DNA of 64,000 nt from Methylomonas sp. EFPC3 (GTDB lineage: Bacteria > Pseudomonadota > Gammaproteobacteria > Methylococcales > Methylomonadaceae). The first letter of the stretch is position 1. Each line of letters starts with the position of its first letter. Shown piece after piece: positions 35,742-43,775 of the stretch. The stretch covers positions 4,379,659 to 4,443,658 of the forward strand of contig NZ_CP116398.1 of NCBI RefSeq assembly GCF_029643245.1. Reading direction: 5' to 3'. The translations under genes were made by a program, and so were the position numbers. Below the pieces are notes generated by a model. That model worked only from the letters and a program-made list of their open reading frames with translations, did no database searches and was not told where the DNA came from.

Positions 35742-36731
35742 GTGACAAATAATATCGACCACAGCATGGTGATGAAGTGCGTGGCCTATGAAAATGGCAT
35801 CAGCATCGGTGATGTTACGTTAGAAGACATCAGCGAAGTGTTGAAACGCGAACACACGTTTGTATGGTTGGGTTTACGGGAAGCGAACAAAGAGTTGCTG
35901 TTAAAAATTCAGGAAGAATTCGGATTGCATGATCTGGCGATTGAGGATGCCTGTTCCGCTCATCAGCGGCCTAAAATCGAGGAATATCAGAACTCGGTAT
36001 TTATGGTGCTAAATACCGCTCAACTTGGCGACGATAGTGTGGAATTTGGTGAAACACATGTGTTTCTCGGCCCTCGATTTTTAGTCACGGTCAGACATGG
36101 TGCCTCGCACAGCCTGAACAAAGTCAGATTGCGTTGTGAAGCTATGCCGCAGCAATTAGCCAAAGGACCTGGATTTGCGCTGTATTCGATCATGGACTTC
36201 ATCGTCGATAACCACATGCCTGTGATCGATGGCTTGCAGACCCGTTTCGATGTTTTGGAATCGGCGATTTTTCAATACAAACCCAGCCGGCAAACCATGG
36301 AAGGCCTATACGAACTAAAACGTGAATTACTCTTATTAGAAGGCGCTATCACACCGGTGATCGACATCTGCAACGAGTTAATGCGTTTTCATAATGACAT
36401 GATTCCTAAAGATGTGCGGGTGTATTTCCGTGATATTGCCGACCATATCAAACGTATCCATCAAAGCATTCACAGCATGCGGGAAATGTTGCTTGCCGCC
36501 ATGCAAGTTCATTTGACCTTTGAAACTGTCAGGCAGAACGATGTCGTCAAAAAGCTGGCCGGTTGGGGGGCAATACTTGCAATACCCACCATGGTCTTTA
36601 GTTGGTATGGAATGAATTTTAAGCACATGCCTGAATTGGATTGGGAATTCAGTTACCCCATAGTAATTGGCATCGTGTTTTTGGGTAGCACATTGCTTTA
36701 TTGGCGTTTGAGAAGAGCTCATTGGCTATGA
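35742..36731 (+). CDS. corA: CorA-family magnesium/divalent cation channel
   Basis: A 329-residue CorA protein. The long N-terminal cytoplasmic domain includes FVWLGLREANKELLLKIQEE and RHGASHSLNKVRLRCE. Two C-terminal helices carry the ion-filter motif YGMNFKHMPE, and the tail ends with the basic WRLRRAHWL. The GTG start at 35742 is 6 bases after a strong GGAGGG ribosome-binding site. CorA pentamers pass Mg2+ (also Co2+, Ni2+) down the gradient, or act as Zn2+ exporters in the ZntB branch. The GMN motif is clear, but the direction of transport is not certain. It fits the Mg-handling theme of the island. Confidence 0.92.
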   Translation: MTNNIDHSMVMKCVAYENGISIGDVTLEDISEVLKREHTFVWLGLREANKELLLKIQEEFGLHDLAIEDACSAHQRPKIEEYQNSVFMVLNTAQLGDDSVEFGETHVFLGPRFLVTVRHGASHSLNKVRLRCEAMPQQLAKGPGFALYSIMDFIVDNHMPVIDGLQTRFDVLESAIFQYKPSRQTMEGLYELKRELLLLEGAITPVIDICNELMRFHNDMIPKDVRVYFRDIADHIKRIHQSIHSMREMLLAAMQVHLTFETVRQNDVVKKLAGWGAILAIPTMVFSWYGMNFKHMPELDWEFSYPIVIGIVFLGSTLLYWRLRRAHWL

Positions 36732-36754
36732 CCAACTGATTACGTAGAATAATT

Positions 36755-37969
36755 TTGCTTAAACATCTGCTATTACCCGCCAGCGTAGACAAGACCATAT
36801 TGCCCATCATTGTTGGACGGGCATTGCGGGCTTTTTCCGATGGCTTTGTTGCGGTGTTATTGCCCGCATATTTATTGGCCTTGGGTTTTGACACGTGGCA
36901 AGTGGGGGCGATAGCAACATCGACACTGTTAGGATCGGCCATGGCTACACTGGCGGTGGGAACTTGGGGGCATAAAGTCCATGATCGCGAATTACTGCTA
37001 GTTGCTGCGCTATTGATGATCTCGACTGGGTTCGCCTTTGCCAGTCAAACGTCATTCTGGCCATTGTTGATGATTGCCTTCATTGGTACGCTCAATCCCA
37101 GCTCCGGTGACGTCAGCTTGTTTCTGCCACTTGAACATGCTCGACTGGCAGAGGCGGCCCACGATCAAGCTCGGACAGCACTGTTTGCCCGTTATAGCCT
37201 TATCGGTGCATTGTTCGCGGCTTTGGGTGCTTTATCGGCGGGACTGCCAGATTATCTTGTCCAAACTATTGACATCAACAGACTTGATGGCTTTCGATTC
37301 ATGTTTGTCCTTTATAGTCTTATCGGCTTTACTATTTGGCTACTGTATAGACGCTTACCACAGTCACATACTGAACAGCGAAAGCCAGCGCAGCCATTAG
37401 GACCATCCAAGTCAGTAGTGATAAAACTGGCGACCTTGTTTTCCCTGGATTCCTTCGCTGGCGGATTAGTCGTCAATTCGCTGTTAGCGCTTTGGCTATT
37501 CAAGCGTTTCGATTTGTCATTAGCCGCAGCTGGTTCGTTTTTCTTTTGGGCCGGTTTGCTGACGTCCTTATCCCAGTTGGTTGCACCACACTTGGCAAAA
37601 CGGATTGGACTGATCAATACCATGGTGTTCACGCACATCCCTGCAAATCTCAGTCTAATCGGGGCCGCATTTGCGCCTGACATCGAAACAGCACTCGGTT
37701 TGTTGTTGCTGCGATCCTTATTATCCCAGATGGATGTGCCGGCTCGAAGCGCATTTGTGATGCTGGCGGTGACCCCTGAAGAGAGAGCGGCGGCGGCTAG
37801 TTTTACATTGGTACCTCGGAGCTTGGCGTCTTCGCTCAGTCCAACGCTAGGAGGGGCTTTATTTACAACTGGTTTTTTTGCGCTTCCATTGGTGGGGTGC
37901 GGGGTTTTGAAGATTGCCTACGATCTGATGTTGTGGCGCGCTTTCAGAAAATTCGAGGCTAAAAATTAG
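36755..37969 (+). CDS. Major facilitator superfamily transporter
   Basis: A 404-residue protein with about twelve membrane helices. The loop 2-3 region is GTWGHKVHDRELLLVAALLM (weak MFS motif A), and other helices include SGFAFASQTSFWPLLMIAFIG. It starts FSDGFVAVLLPAYLLALGFDTWQVG. It starts at a TTG 23 bases after corA; no ATG lies near the first helix, so the start is accepted with some doubt. Substrate unknown. MFS proteins of this kind often occur in metal or drug resistance clusters. It could be transcribed with corA. Confidence 0.85.
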   Translation: MLKHLLLPASVDKTILPIIVGRALRAFSDGFVAVLLPAYLLALGFDTWQVGAIATSTLLGSAMATLAVGTWGHKVHDRELLLVAALLMISTGFAFASQTSFWPLLMIAFIGTLNPSSGDVSLFLPLEHARLAEAAHDQARTALFARYSLIGALFAALGALSAGLPDYLVQTIDINRLDGFRFMFVLYSLIGFTIWLLYRRLPQSHTEQRKPAQPLGPSKSVVIKLATLFSLDSFAGGLVVNSLLALWLFKRFDLSLAAAGSFFFWAGLLTSLSQLVAPHLAKRIGLINTMVFTHIPANLSLIGAAFAPDIETALGLLLLRSLLSQMDVPARSAFVMLAVTPEERAAAASFTLVPRSLASSLSPTLGGALFTTGFFALPLVGCGVLKIAYDLMLWRAFRKFEAKN

Positions 37970-38184
37970 CTGAATTGATGTGAAATAGAGTTTACGATAT
38001 TTTCGCATATCATTTGAAGATGACTATCCAAAGTCCTGAAGAGCACGAAATTTAAGGATGTGACCGCTTGAGCGCTCAAGAAAAATCGGGAAATCCGTTG
38101 CTGGGCCGCCTGGCAATAAAAATCCTCCCCAACTGGTCTCTGTCGGGGGATTATTAGAGAAAGCAAAAAATGGAAAATCGCGTG
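37970..38184. other. Gap between convergent MFS and CDF genes
   Basis: This 215-base gap separates two converging genes. It holds a possible imperfect hairpin at about 38117-38156 (AATCCTCCCC and GGGGGATTATT arms) that may stop transcription from one or both sides. Nothing else is recognisable. Confidence 0.3.
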
Positions 38185-38808
38185 CTAAGACTTGTCAATG
38201 CTGCGCAGCTCTCGGGCTGATTGTCGTAAAACGCCGAACGCAGAATGAAGAAACAATCCGGCGATTAGAGTTCCAACGACGATGTCTGGCCAACGCGAAG
38301 AGAGCTGGTAGCTTGTACCAGCAGCTAACAGGACCCCGACATTGGCGATTAAGTCATTGCGTGAACACAGCCAGGTCGATCTCATATTGAGGTTATCGCT
38401 ACGGTGTCGGTAGAGTAGGAAAAAGCAGACCAGATTGGCAAGCAACGCTAAAGTGCCAACGATCCCCATCATTTCGGTACTTGGCATGATGGGGTTCAAT
38501 GCTTTGTAACCGGCTTCCCCGAGAACGCCAAGACCAAAGGCCAGCATGAAGGAGCCCTTCAACACGGCCGCCATCGCCTGCCACCGTTCCGAACGGGCCA
38601 GCACGAAAAGGCTGAAGCCGTATACCAGTGAGTCGCCCAGCATATCCAGCGCGTCGGCAAGCAACGAAGTTGAGTGCGCTTGGAGTCCCGCTGCACTTTC
38701 CACAAAAAACATGGCCGCATTGATGACAAGCACGATCCACAGTACCCGACTGTGGTTTTGGCGCATAGCGGTTAACTCGCAACTTTTATTTTCACAACAA
38801 CTGGTCAT
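38185..38808 (-). CDS. Cation diffusion facilitator-like metal transporter
   Basis: A 207-residue inner-membrane protein with about five hydrophobic helices. The N-terminus (MTSCCENKSC) is cysteine-rich. Family-type sequences are ADALDMLGDSLVYGFSLFVL, with the D..D metal site of helix 2, and SRNDLIANVGVLLAAGTSYQ. It lacks the long cytoplasmic C-terminal domain of classical CDF exporters. Such short CDF proteins usually sit next to a CadR/PbrR-type regulator and export Cd2+, Zn2+ or Co2+. It is divergent from cadR across a perfect dyad (38868-38890). A decayed homologue lies at 20508. Confidence 0.87.
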   Translation of the reverse strand: MTSCCENKSCELTAMRQNHSRVLWIVLVINAAMFFVESAAGLQAHSTSLLADALDMLGDSLVYGFSLFVLARSERWQAMAAVLKGSFMLAFGLGVLGEAGYKALNPIMPSTEMMGIVGTLALLANLVCFFLLYRHRSDNLNMRSTWLCSRNDLIANVGVLLAAGTSYQLSSRWPDIVVGTLIAGLFLHSAFGVLRQSARELRSIDKS

Positions 38809-38867
38809 TTTTTCGTCCTCGCATAAGCATGTAAGGCAGCAACCCGCCCTGATTCTTGCTAATTTGA

Positions 38868-38890
38868 GACCCTATAGTTACTATAGGGTC
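38868..38890. promoter_or_regulatory. MerR-family (CadR-type) operator in the divergent promoter
   Basis: A perfect 10-base inverted repeat, GACCCTATAG, 3-base spacer, CTATAGGGTC. On the minus strand a TTGACC -35 box (38887-38892) begins at its edge and the dyad fills the spacer. A long (19-20 base) spacer with the operator inside it is the hallmark of promoters twisted open by MerR-type activators such as CadR, PbrR and ZntR. Confidence 0.8.
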
Positions 38891-38924
38891 AAGTGCTAAA
38901 TATAGGTGAGGTGACACTATCCAA

Positions 38925-39350
38925 ATGCTCAATAGATTTAAGATTGGTGAGCTGGCTAAAATGGCAGGCTGTCAGGTGGTAACGATTCGTTACTATGAGC
39001 GGGAAGGTTTGCTGCCGGAACCGACTCGCTCTGACGGCAACTACCGTCTGTACACCAGCAAGCACCTCGAGCAGCTTCATTTCATTCGCCATTGCCGATC
39101 GATGGAGATGACGCTTGAGGACATTCGGATGTTACTCAGATTCCGAGACACGCCAGAAGAAAACTGCAGCGAAGTTGACGCTTTACTTGATCAGCATATC
39201 TGTGATGTGGTCGACCGGATCGCGCAACTCAAATCACTGGAAAATCAGTTGAGAAACTTGCGTGGTCAATGCCGTAGTGCCCGAGCCGCCAAGGATTGTA
39301 GGATTCTGCAGGGCCTGTCTTCGGAAACAGACGGGCAAACACAACGATGA
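38925..39350 (+). CDS. cadR: Cd/Pb-responsive MerR-family regulator (CadR/PbrR type)
   Basis: A 141-residue regulator. The N-terminal winged helix starts FKIGELAKMAGCQVVTIRYY and continues with GLLPEPTRSDGNYRLY. After the dimerisation helix the metal-site cysteines are Cys81 (NCSEVDALLDQH), Cys116 and Cys125 (QCRSARAAKDCRILQGL), as in CadR/PbrR proteins. It should repress and then activate the divergent CDF gene through the 38868-38890 dyad when Cd2+, Pb2+ or Zn2+ is bound. It is not part of the mer genes, although it precedes merR in the same direction. Confidence 0.92.
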   Translation: MLNRFKIGELAKMAGCQVVTIRYYEREGLLPEPTRSDGNYRLYTSKHLEQLHFIRHCRSMEMTLEDIRMLLRFRDTPEENCSEVDALLDQHICDVVDRIAQLKSLENQLRNLRGQCRSARAAKDCRILQGLSSETDGQTQR

Positions 39351-39530
39351 TGTAACGACTTGGCTTTTAGTGCTCCACCCAGAATGCTAGTGAGCCCGAA
39401 CAACCATTTTTGGTGTCAGATTGAGCCAGCCGTCATTCAAGATAATCTTCAGGGTTATTTGCAAACAGCTGATGATTGGGAAAATTGGGGGCAAAATATA
39501 AAACCACCCGTCAACTTTTGGCCCTATGAA

Positions 39531-39938
39531 ATGTCGCCTTTAACCATCGGCAAACTTGCCAGGCAAACCGAAGTCACCATTGAGACTATCCGCCACTATC
39601 AACGTATTGGTTTACTGACGGAACCCGAGAAACCCCAGGATGGCTACCGATGTTATTCAGATGATGCGATTACTCGAATCCGGTTCATCAAACGCGCTCA
39701 ACAGGCCGGATTTACCTTAAAAGAAATTGCCACCTTACTAGCCCTTGATGGGGCGCACTGCGCTGATGTTCGACAATTTGCCGAGCAAAAATACCAGCAG
39801 ATCGATCAACAAATCAAGGATTTAACGACCCTCCGTCAGGTATTGGGAACGCTGGTCAACGACTGTCAGCAGACAACTTCATCCGCGCGTTGCGCTATTC
39901 TCGATGCGTTTAGCGATGATGCAGCAACCCAACCCTGA
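39531..39938 (+). CDS. merR: Mercuric resistance regulator MerR
   Basis: About 135 residues from the ATG at 39531. The upstream in-frame extension to 39360 shows no family resemblance. The DNA-binding part is LTIGKLARQTEVTIETIRHY with RIGLLTEPEKPQDGYRCY. The cysteines Cys77, Cys112 and Cys121 have exactly the 35/9 spacing of the Hg(II) ligands Cys82, Cys117 and Cys126 of Tn501 MerR. Unlike most Gram-negative mer loci, merR is co-oriented with merT and merP rather than divergent. It likely acts at the TTGACT promoter at 39964. Confidence 0.9.
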   Translation: MSPLTIGKLARQTEVTIETIRHYQRIGLLTEPEKPQDGYRCYSDDAITRIRFIKRAQQAGFTLKEIATLLALDGAHCADVRQFAEQKYQQIDQQIKDLTTLRQVLGTLVNDCQQTTSSARCAILDAFSDDAATQP

Positions 39939-39963
39939 TTTTAAGTAAGACCCCACTGCCCAC

Positions 39964-39995
39964 TTGACTCTGTGCTAAACAACAGGGTTTAGACT
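39964..39995 (+). promoter_or_regulatory. mer-type promoter/operator before merT
   Basis: A TTGACT -35 box (39964-39969) and a TAGACT -10 box (39990-39995) are separated by 20 bases. The spacer contains a near-dyad ACTCTGT/ACAGGGT (39967-39988, one mismatch). The overlong spacer with an operator inside is typical of MerR-controlled promoters. It lies 40 bases before the merT start. Confidence 0.65.
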
Positions 39996-40035
39996 TCTTG
40001 CCAACATTGAAAATTGTTGAGTTTAGGAGATTCGT

Positions 40036-40404
40036 ATGAAAACAGACCCTGAAATACCTATTAACACCCCGTCTTGGCTAGGTATCGGTGCCATATTGGC
40101 CGCGATAGGCGCTTCGGCATGCTGTGTCGGGCCTTTTTTACTTTTATCTTTAGGTATTGGCGGCGCATGGATAAGCACGTTGACAGGACTGGAACCGGTT
40201 CGTCCATTTTTCATCATCTTAACTCTGTTTTTTATAGGACTTGGGTATCGAAAACTCTATCTAACGCCTGACCGCTGTGAGGTAGATGAAATCTGTGCCA
40301 TATCCGACATCCAACGCCGACAACGCCTGATGTTTTGGTTGGGTTCCGCATTCATTTTGATACTGCTGGCCTTTCCCTGGTTAGCGCCTTTTTTCATGGC
40401 TTGA
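40036..40404 (+). CDS. merT: Mercuric ion transporter MerT
   Basis: A 122-residue inner-membrane protein with three helices. It has the vicinal cysteine pair of helix 1 (GASACCVGPFLLLSLGIGG) and the cytoplasmic pair in RCEVDEIC, both used to relay Hg(II) inward from MerP. A ribosome-binding site TTTAGGAG precedes the ATG. In known operons MerT delivers Hg(II) to the reductase MerA, which is absent here. Substrate could therefore still be Hg(II), or another soft metal. Confidence 0.9.
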   Translation: MKTDPEIPINTPSWLGIGAILAAIGASACCVGPFLLLSLGIGGAWISTLTGLEPVRPFFIILTLFFIGLGYRKLYLTPDRCEVDEICAISDIQRRQRLMFWLGSAFILILLAFPWLAPFFMA

Positions 40405-40416
40405 GAGGGTTTCGAT

Positions 40417-40743
40417 ATGACAATTAAATCCAGTTTGTTAGTTATAAGCTTGTTATCAAGCATTCTGTGGATACCGGCAGCACATGCTGAAACTACTGTT
40501 GAACAGCCAAACCGGCAGCAAACGGTGACGCTGAACATCGAAAACATGACCTGCGCTCTGTGTACAGTCACCATTAAAAAAGCCTTACAGAAAGTCGTAG
40601 GCGTACAAGAAGTGACTGTCGATTACGATTCAAAAACAGCCACAGTAACCTTTGATAGCAAGAAAACCGATAGTGCAGCCTTGATCAAAGCCACGACGGA
40701 TGCTGGTTATCCGGGTTCCCTGGTCACACCTATTACCCGATAA
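40417..40743 (+). CDS. merP: Periplasmic mercuric-ion binding protein MerP (HMA domain)
   Basis: A 108-residue protein with a signal peptide ending AAHA (about residue 24), a short linker, and one heavy-metal-associated domain. The metal loop is NMTCALCTVTIKKAL (MTCxxC), and the fold continues KTATVTFDSKKTDSAALIKA. It binds Hg(II) or another soft metal in the periplasm and passes it to MerT. It is 12 bases after merT and 17 bases before the CopZ-domain gene, so all three are one transcript. Confidence 0.9.
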   Translation: MTIKSSLLVISLLSSILWIPAAHAETTVEQPNRQQTVTLNIENMTCALCTVTIKKALQKVVGVQEVTVDYDSKTATVTFDSKKTDSAALIKATTDAGYPGSLVTPITR

Positions 40744-40760
40744 AGCCGAGGATACGGTCT

Positions 40761-41210
40761 ATGTCTGATTGCTGCTGCCCAAGTACATCCACCAAAACCA
40801 AACAGAATTGTCCTGAATGCGGCTCCACTTGTAAAAGTGTCGGTATGTCTACCCTTTATCATCAGGTCAGGTTTCCCGAGAATCAGTCAATCATCACCGA
40901 CAGCTATTATTTTTGCCCTGCCAAAACATGCTCAGTTGGGTATTTTTCCAGTGCGGGCAACACCATTCCAAAACAGCATTTACGAAGCTATCAAGCCATT
41001 CAAAACAATGCACTTTGTTACTGTTTTGATATTGACGCCAGGCAGTATTTGTCGGCGTTAAAAGATCACCGGGCAGAACCGATCAAAGCTTTCGTCATGC
41101 AACGTACTCAAGCAGGGGAATGTGCTTGTGAAGTTAGAAACCCATCAGGCCAGTGCTGTTTAGCAAATTTCAAGCGTTTAGAAAATGAACACAATCCGGA
41201 TGTCAAATGA
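40761..41210 (+). CDS. CopZ N-terminal-type zinc/iron-sulfur protein in mer operon
   Basis: A 149-residue cysteine-rich cytoplasmic protein. The pattern CPECGSTC, YYFCPAKTCSVGYFSS, LCYCFDID and GECACEVRNPSGQCC matches the N-terminal domain of Archaeoglobus CopZ, which binds one Zn and a [2Fe-2S] cluster. In CopZ that domain is fused to an HMA metal-binding domain. Here the HMA domain is the separate MerP just upstream. It may act as a metallochaperone or as a redox partner replacing part of MerA's job; that is inference. The very N-terminal CCC is unusual. Confidence 0.82.
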   Translation: MSDCCCPSTSTKTKQNCPECGSTCKSVGMSTLYHQVRFPENQSIITDSYYFCPAKTCSVGYFSSAGNTIPKQHLRSYQAIQNNALCYCFDIDARQYLSALKDHRAEPIKAFVMQRTQAGECACEVRNPSGQCCLANFKRLENEHNPDVK

Positions 41211-41313
41211 TCGCTATAAACCAGCCGTTCGGAGAACTGATTTTTTATATTTTTCACAGACCGCTATTGCCCGAACTTGCTCATTCAAACCAAATTACAC
41301 TCAAAATTAATCA

Positions 41314-41946
41314 TCAAACCCGCTTCTGAGTATTAGCCAATAACGTGTTCATTGCCCAGGCTACGATAAAAATCCCAATCGGCATGGATTGCGGTGGTAC
41401 CGGAAATGGCACCGTCAGTCCCATCAACAAGAGGTATAAAGCACCCAGCATGACATAGATGCTGTACCGATGTGCCATGGGACTGGGATAATCAAAATTG
41501 GTCTGGCTGACCTTGCGACGAATCAAACCATCAACCACAAACGGCAGTATGGCCACTGCTAAAAAGGGTAACCAGGCGCAGGCCATGACGAAGCGCTTGA
41601 TCATCTGATACACGGTATCCCACAGCACATCGAGTCGGCTTTGAATGAACGGAAACAAATCATTGCGACCGACATCTTCAAAGCCTTTGGACATTTGTCG
41701 TTCGCGCTCCGTCGGAATGAAGTAACGGTATACGCTTTCTCTCATGCCTGTTTGGACAAACAATTGATCAAACCAATTCTGAGCCGTATGCCGAATCTCC
41801 GCTTCCTTTTTTTCTCCGAAATAAGCAATCAGCAACCGATCTTCGGTTGCCTGGATTTCCCGCGTCCAACGATCCGACACAAAACTGGCGACTAAAATGA
41901 CTTCCAACAACCAGATCATCAGACTGAATAGTAAATTGCGTTGCAT
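41314..41946 (-). CDS. DUF4400 conjugation-associated membrane protein
   Basis: A 210-residue protein with four hydrophobic segments: LLFSLMIWLLEVILVASFVS at the N-terminus, then VMACAWLPFLAVAILPFVVD, YVMLGALYLLLMGLTVPFPV, and a last near the C-terminus. Between them is a soluble part with FGEKKEAEIRHTAQNWFDQL. It resembles the DUF4400 protein that follows traD in SXT/IncC-type elements. It lies 2 bases after traD as the last gene of the traI-traD unit. Function unknown, probably in DNA transfer or the coupling complex. Confidence 0.8.
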   Translation of the reverse strand: MQRNLLFSLMIWLLEVILVASFVSDRWTREIQATEDRLLIAYFGEKKEAEIRHTAQNWFDQLFVQTGMRESVYRYFIPTERERQMSKGFEDVGRNDLFPFIQSRLDVLWDTVYQMIKRFVMACAWLPFLAVAILPFVVDGLIRRKVSQTNFDYPSPMAHRYSIYVMLGALYLLLMGLTVPFPVPPQSMPIGIFIVAWAMNTLLANTQKRV

Positions 41947-41948
41947 GG

Positions 41949-43775
41949 TCAGGTTAGTGGGATATCAAGTGCTGATTGCAGTACCGGCAAGCGACCCTTA
42001 ACGATGCGACCGCCGGATAGCTTGGCGATGTAATGTAAATCAGGCAACTGACCGAGTAACTGCGGTGCAAACAAATCGCCTTCTTCCTCCATCAGGCGCT
42101 CACCGACATTTCCGGAAAACACGGAGGGATTGGTCGCACTGGTGGCCACGCCTTGGGTTCGCATGATGTATTTCAAGCGGGTTTTGGGTAGATTATCGGT
42201 GATGTACTGCTGCGTTTCGCTGTCCATGATTCGCAGGGCAATCAGGTTGTTGACGTTGCCTAATACCTGACGGGCTTTGTCCTGAGAACCGGTGCGGGCT
42301 GCAAAGTCGGCAAAGGTCTGGGTGGCAATGAACAAGCGAATTTTGGCACCACGGCCTTTGTTCAATACCTGGATAAAAGGATCGTTGATGACTTCGGCCG
42401 CTTCATCGACAAACACATTCACCGGTCGGTCGGAGACACCGTAGTTATAACGGTCACCGGCAACGGCAGCCAGATCGGCAAGTAAAATAGATCCAATCGC
42501 ACTGCCGACCAGACCATCGGATAACGAGTCCAGGCCAATATAAGCCACCTGAGCCTTTTCTATAATCAAACCGGTATTGGTGATCGGCCGCAGATCATCG
42601 GCGTCATGGGGGTTGGGTGATAGCAACGGCCCCAGTGGTCCCGAAGTCAGCATGTTCATGATCGGTATTAACGAGGCGACCATCTTGCTGAAGTGGGTGC
42701 GGTCATGTTCAAACAAAGATAAAAGCCCTTCCAAATCCAGGTTGGGCGCTTGGTATTGCACGTACTCCCGGTAAAAGCGAACTAAACCTGCGGCTTTGGA
42801 ATCGATGTCTTTGGCGGCTCTTAAATACGGCCTGGCTTCCTGATGCCAATTACCCAAGCAATTATCATAATACCGTTCCAGCGCCTGAATCACCAGCGTG
42901 GATGGCCCACCTTCCAGATAACGACGCAACTTTGCCAAGGTAGGTCGTTCCTCAATCACCATCAGCCCTTGAATGACGTTATCTAGCGACTTCTGGCCAA
43001 AGGCCTTGAAGGGATCGGAAGTCGTTTCACCGGGTGAAATGGCGGTAATGCGGCTAGCAATTTCAGAGGGCCGATTGAAGTTATGCAGTGGATCCAATCG
43101 CACACTGTCTTCCGGAAAGGCGGGATGGAAATACACAAAGCGTTCTGGACGTCCGGCTAACTGACAGGCGCGTTTGGCTGACGCCATTAAATCCTTATCG
43201 CCTTTGGGATCGATAATGATCACCGCTTCACCGCGCAATACGGCTTGCGTGACCAGGACATCAAAGGCACGGGTTTTCCCTGCACCGGTAGTGCCCACCA
43301 GCAAGGTGTGACCAGCGGTATGCTGAATCGGTTGGCGAACATCGCTTTCCGAGATTTCCAGGCCATGGATCCAGGCCGAGCCCATGCGTTGATGGTCGGT
43401 GGGAATTAGAGTCGAGACATCGCGCTTGAGAATTTCATAAGCCAACTGCGCGTGTTTTTGCACCCAGTCGAATCCCCAACCAAACCAAAGGTCGTCGGGA
43501 TGGCTTGTGACATACGCTTTGAGTTTTTCAGCATCCAGATATTGGAAACGAAATTGGCGTAGCCGTCGTTTTCGATACCAGAGACTGACCGTAATGGGTA
43601 GTCGCCAACAGACCATGACACCGCAGGCAATCATCAACCAGTCGAATGGCTCACGAGGTAATCCCGACCAGCGACTGGTCAGATACGCCAGACCCGCACC
43701 TCCTGTCCAACCGGCAATCGCTGTGACTTCGTAAATCGGTCGCCAGGGAAACTGATAGTCGTAATCGGATTTCAT
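41949..43775 (-). CDS. traD: Type IV coupling protein TraD
   Basis: About 608 residues from the ATG at 43775, which overlaps the traI stop by 3 bases. An upstream in-frame start at 43823 lies inside traI. Two N-terminal membrane helices (YEVTAIAGWTGGAGLAYLTS and the next around residue 40) precede a VirD4/TraG ATPase. This has Walker A GTTGAGKTRAF (about residue 160), EAVIIIDPKGDKDLM, and Walker B NVFVDEAAEVINDPF, followed by RLFIATQTFADFAARTGSQ. It recruits the TraI-DNA complex to the secretion pore. Motifs are intact. Confidence 0.94.
   Translation of the reverse strand: MKSDYDYQFPWRPIYEVTAIAGWTGGAGLAYLTSRWSGLPREPFDWLMIACGVMVCWRLPITVSLWYRKRRLRQFRFQYLDAEKLKAYVTSHPDDLWFGWGFDWVQKHAQLAYEILKRDVSTLIPTDHQRMGSAWIHGLEISESDVRQPIQHTAGHTLLVGTTGAGKTRAFDVLVTQAVLRGEAVIIIDPKGDKDLMASAKRACQLAGRPERFVYFHPAFPEDSVRLDPLHNFNRPSEIASRITAISPGETTSDPFKAFGQKSLDNVIQGLMVIEERPTLAKLRRYLEGGPSTLVIQALERYYDNCLGNWHQEARPYLRAAKDIDSKAAGLVRFYREYVQYQAPNLDLEGLLSLFEHDRTHFSKMVASLIPIMNMLTSGPLGPLLSPNPHDADDLRPITNTGLIIEKAQVAYIGLDSLSDGLVGSAIGSILLADLAAVAGDRYNYGVSDRPVNVFVDEAAEVINDPFIQVLNKGRGAKIRLFIATQTFADFAARTGSQDKARQVLGNVNNLIALRIMDSETQQYITDNLPKTRLKYIMRTQGVATSATNPSVFSGNVGERLMEEEGDLFAPQLLGQLPDLHYIAKLSGGRIVKGRLPVLQSALDIPLT

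Noticed and set aside
39360..39530. N-terminal extension of merR
   Set aside because: The 57 extra residues have no MerR similarity; the conserved winged helix starts at the ATG at 39531.
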